Part shown: positions 63,728 to 64,000 of the stretch, piece after piece
How the letters are laid out: every line of letters begins with the position of its first letter
Numbering within the stretch: the stretch's first letter is position 1
Assembly (NCBI RefSeq): GCF_030409845.1
Contig: NZ_JAUFQQ010000005.1
Coordinates: 1,736,001 to 1,800,000 of the forward strand
Source of the DNA: Flavobacterium branchiarum
GTDB lineage: Bacteria; Bacteroidota; Bacteroidia; Flavobacteriales; Flavobacteriaceae
Length of the DNA stretch: 64,000 nucleotides
Reading direction: 5' to 3'
Notes under the pieces: model-generated
Databases searched by the model: none
The model's input: the letters and a program-made list of their open reading frames with translations, nothing else
Told to the model about the DNA's origin: nothing
Position numbers and translations under genes: made by a program

Positions 63728-63883
63728 TTAATCACTATTCTTCTTTTCGTTCATTTTTGCAACCAAGGCTTTCAATCGTAATGCTTTTTCTTTCTTCTCT
63801 TCTTGAATTTTAGCCTTTTTACGATTAAGCAACTTGGTATGCAAAGCCTTGTTTTTGGTGTTTTTCTCAGGTCCTTTAGCCAT
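63728..63883 (-). CDS. 51-residue lysine-rich basic protein
   Basis: From the ATG at 63883 the product is MAKGPEKNTKNKALHTKLLN... to the end, about half Lys/Arg/Glu/Asn, strongly basic and predicted helical. The upstream frame to 63955 is hydrophobic and crosses the TATCTTTG box at 63910-63917, so it is not coding. No named family recognised; a nucleoid- or ribosome-bound role fits the composition but is a guess. Conserved-looking resident gene. Confidence 0.6.
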   Translation of the reverse strand: MAKGPEKNTKNKALHTKLLNRKKAKIQEEKKEKALRLKALVAKMNEKKNSD

Positions 63884-63909
63884 AATATAAACTCTTCTTA
63901 ATTGTGCTA

Positions 63910-63917
63910 CAAAGATA
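63910..63917 (-). promoter_or_regulatory. -7 box TATCTTTG of the small basic protein gene
   Basis: TAnnTTTG match 26 nt before the ATG at 63883, with a TTTG about 25 nt upstream. Confidence 0.5.
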
Positions 63918-64000
63918 AAAAACAAATAGCAGAGATAAATTACAAACCTGCGCAATTATGAAGTTTAGTCATTGTTATACAAATTTAAATAAATACACTT

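Noticed and set aside
63884..63955. Signal-like extension of the small basic protein
   Set aside because: Contains the likely promoter box; the downstream ATG gives a compact basic protein.

Overview
The window is a 64 kb piece of a low-GC Flavobacterium-like chromosome (phylum Bacteroidota). Evidence: promoters of the TTG-N17-23-TAnnTTTG type in front of many genes, type IX secretion (T9SS) C-terminal sorting domains on two large exported proteins, TonB-dependent receptor and DUF4270 families, an atpDC pair apart from the other ATP synthase genes, and the panC/panD - glycogen-synthase-like - DUF4270 - glmS neighbourhood. Most of it is core genome; I see no prophage, insertion sequence, CRISPR array, tRNA or rRNA.

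Layout. 1-5.2 kb: end of thiL, then a minus-strand signalling locus: TPR-type sensor kinase with overlapping response regulator, a 98-residue secreted repeat protein, and a LytTR regulator with Glu at the phosphorylation site. 5.5-13.5 kb: glyS, a ComF-type phosphoribosyltransferase, a T9SS-exported reprolysin-like metalloprotease, ribF, an unknown four-helix membrane protein, bioB. 13.6-19.2 kb: a 1548-residue T9SS protein with 297-bp tandem repeats, and recX. 19.3-23.8 kb: a stand-alone ketoacyl synthase, bioA, bioD, bioF. 24-25.9 kb: atpC, atpD. 26.1-30.5 kb: SGNH-hydrolase lipoprotein and TonB-dependent receptor. 30.7-36.4 kb: glmS, DUF4270 lipoprotein, truncated GT5 protein, with divergent panC-panD. 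36.6-41.1 kb: an esterase-fold protein without its nucleophile, radA, and a GT51 transglycosylase with an AsmA-like extension. 41.1-47.4 kb: a LytS/LytTR-like pair divergent from a vWA protein, an L,D-transpeptidase-like lipoprotein and a DUF4139 protein. 47.6-52.7 kb: aldo/keto reductase, OmpA-like lipoprotein, xth, a fused bifunctional acyltransferase (OlsF/GlsF type). 52.7-64 kb: two small membrane proteins, a 2-hydroxyacid dehydrogenase, nhaA, proC, mgtE, rsmA, DUF4286, a TPR protein, serS, a DMP19-like protein and a 51-residue basic protein.

How the genes work together. Three vitamin or cofactor routes are represented (biotin bioB/F/D/A, pantothenate panC/panD, flavin ribF, plus thiL). 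Envelope functions dominate the middle: GlmS feeds amino sugar for peptidoglycan, the GT51 protein and the L,D-transpeptidase-like lipoprotein act on murein, and the OlsF-type enzyme makes aminolipids. Two separate TPR-sensor/regulator sets suggest envelope or nutrient sensing. The points most worth a second look are the secreted NQS-GGGRKQD repeat protein beside an atypical LytTR regulator, a structured intergenic element present twice, the catalytically odd esterase and GT5 proteins, and the ketoacyl synthase in the biotin cluster. Several starts have been moved because the upstream candidate codon lies in or before a promoter -7 box (comF-like, ribF, recX, bioD, panC, OlsF-type gene and others).
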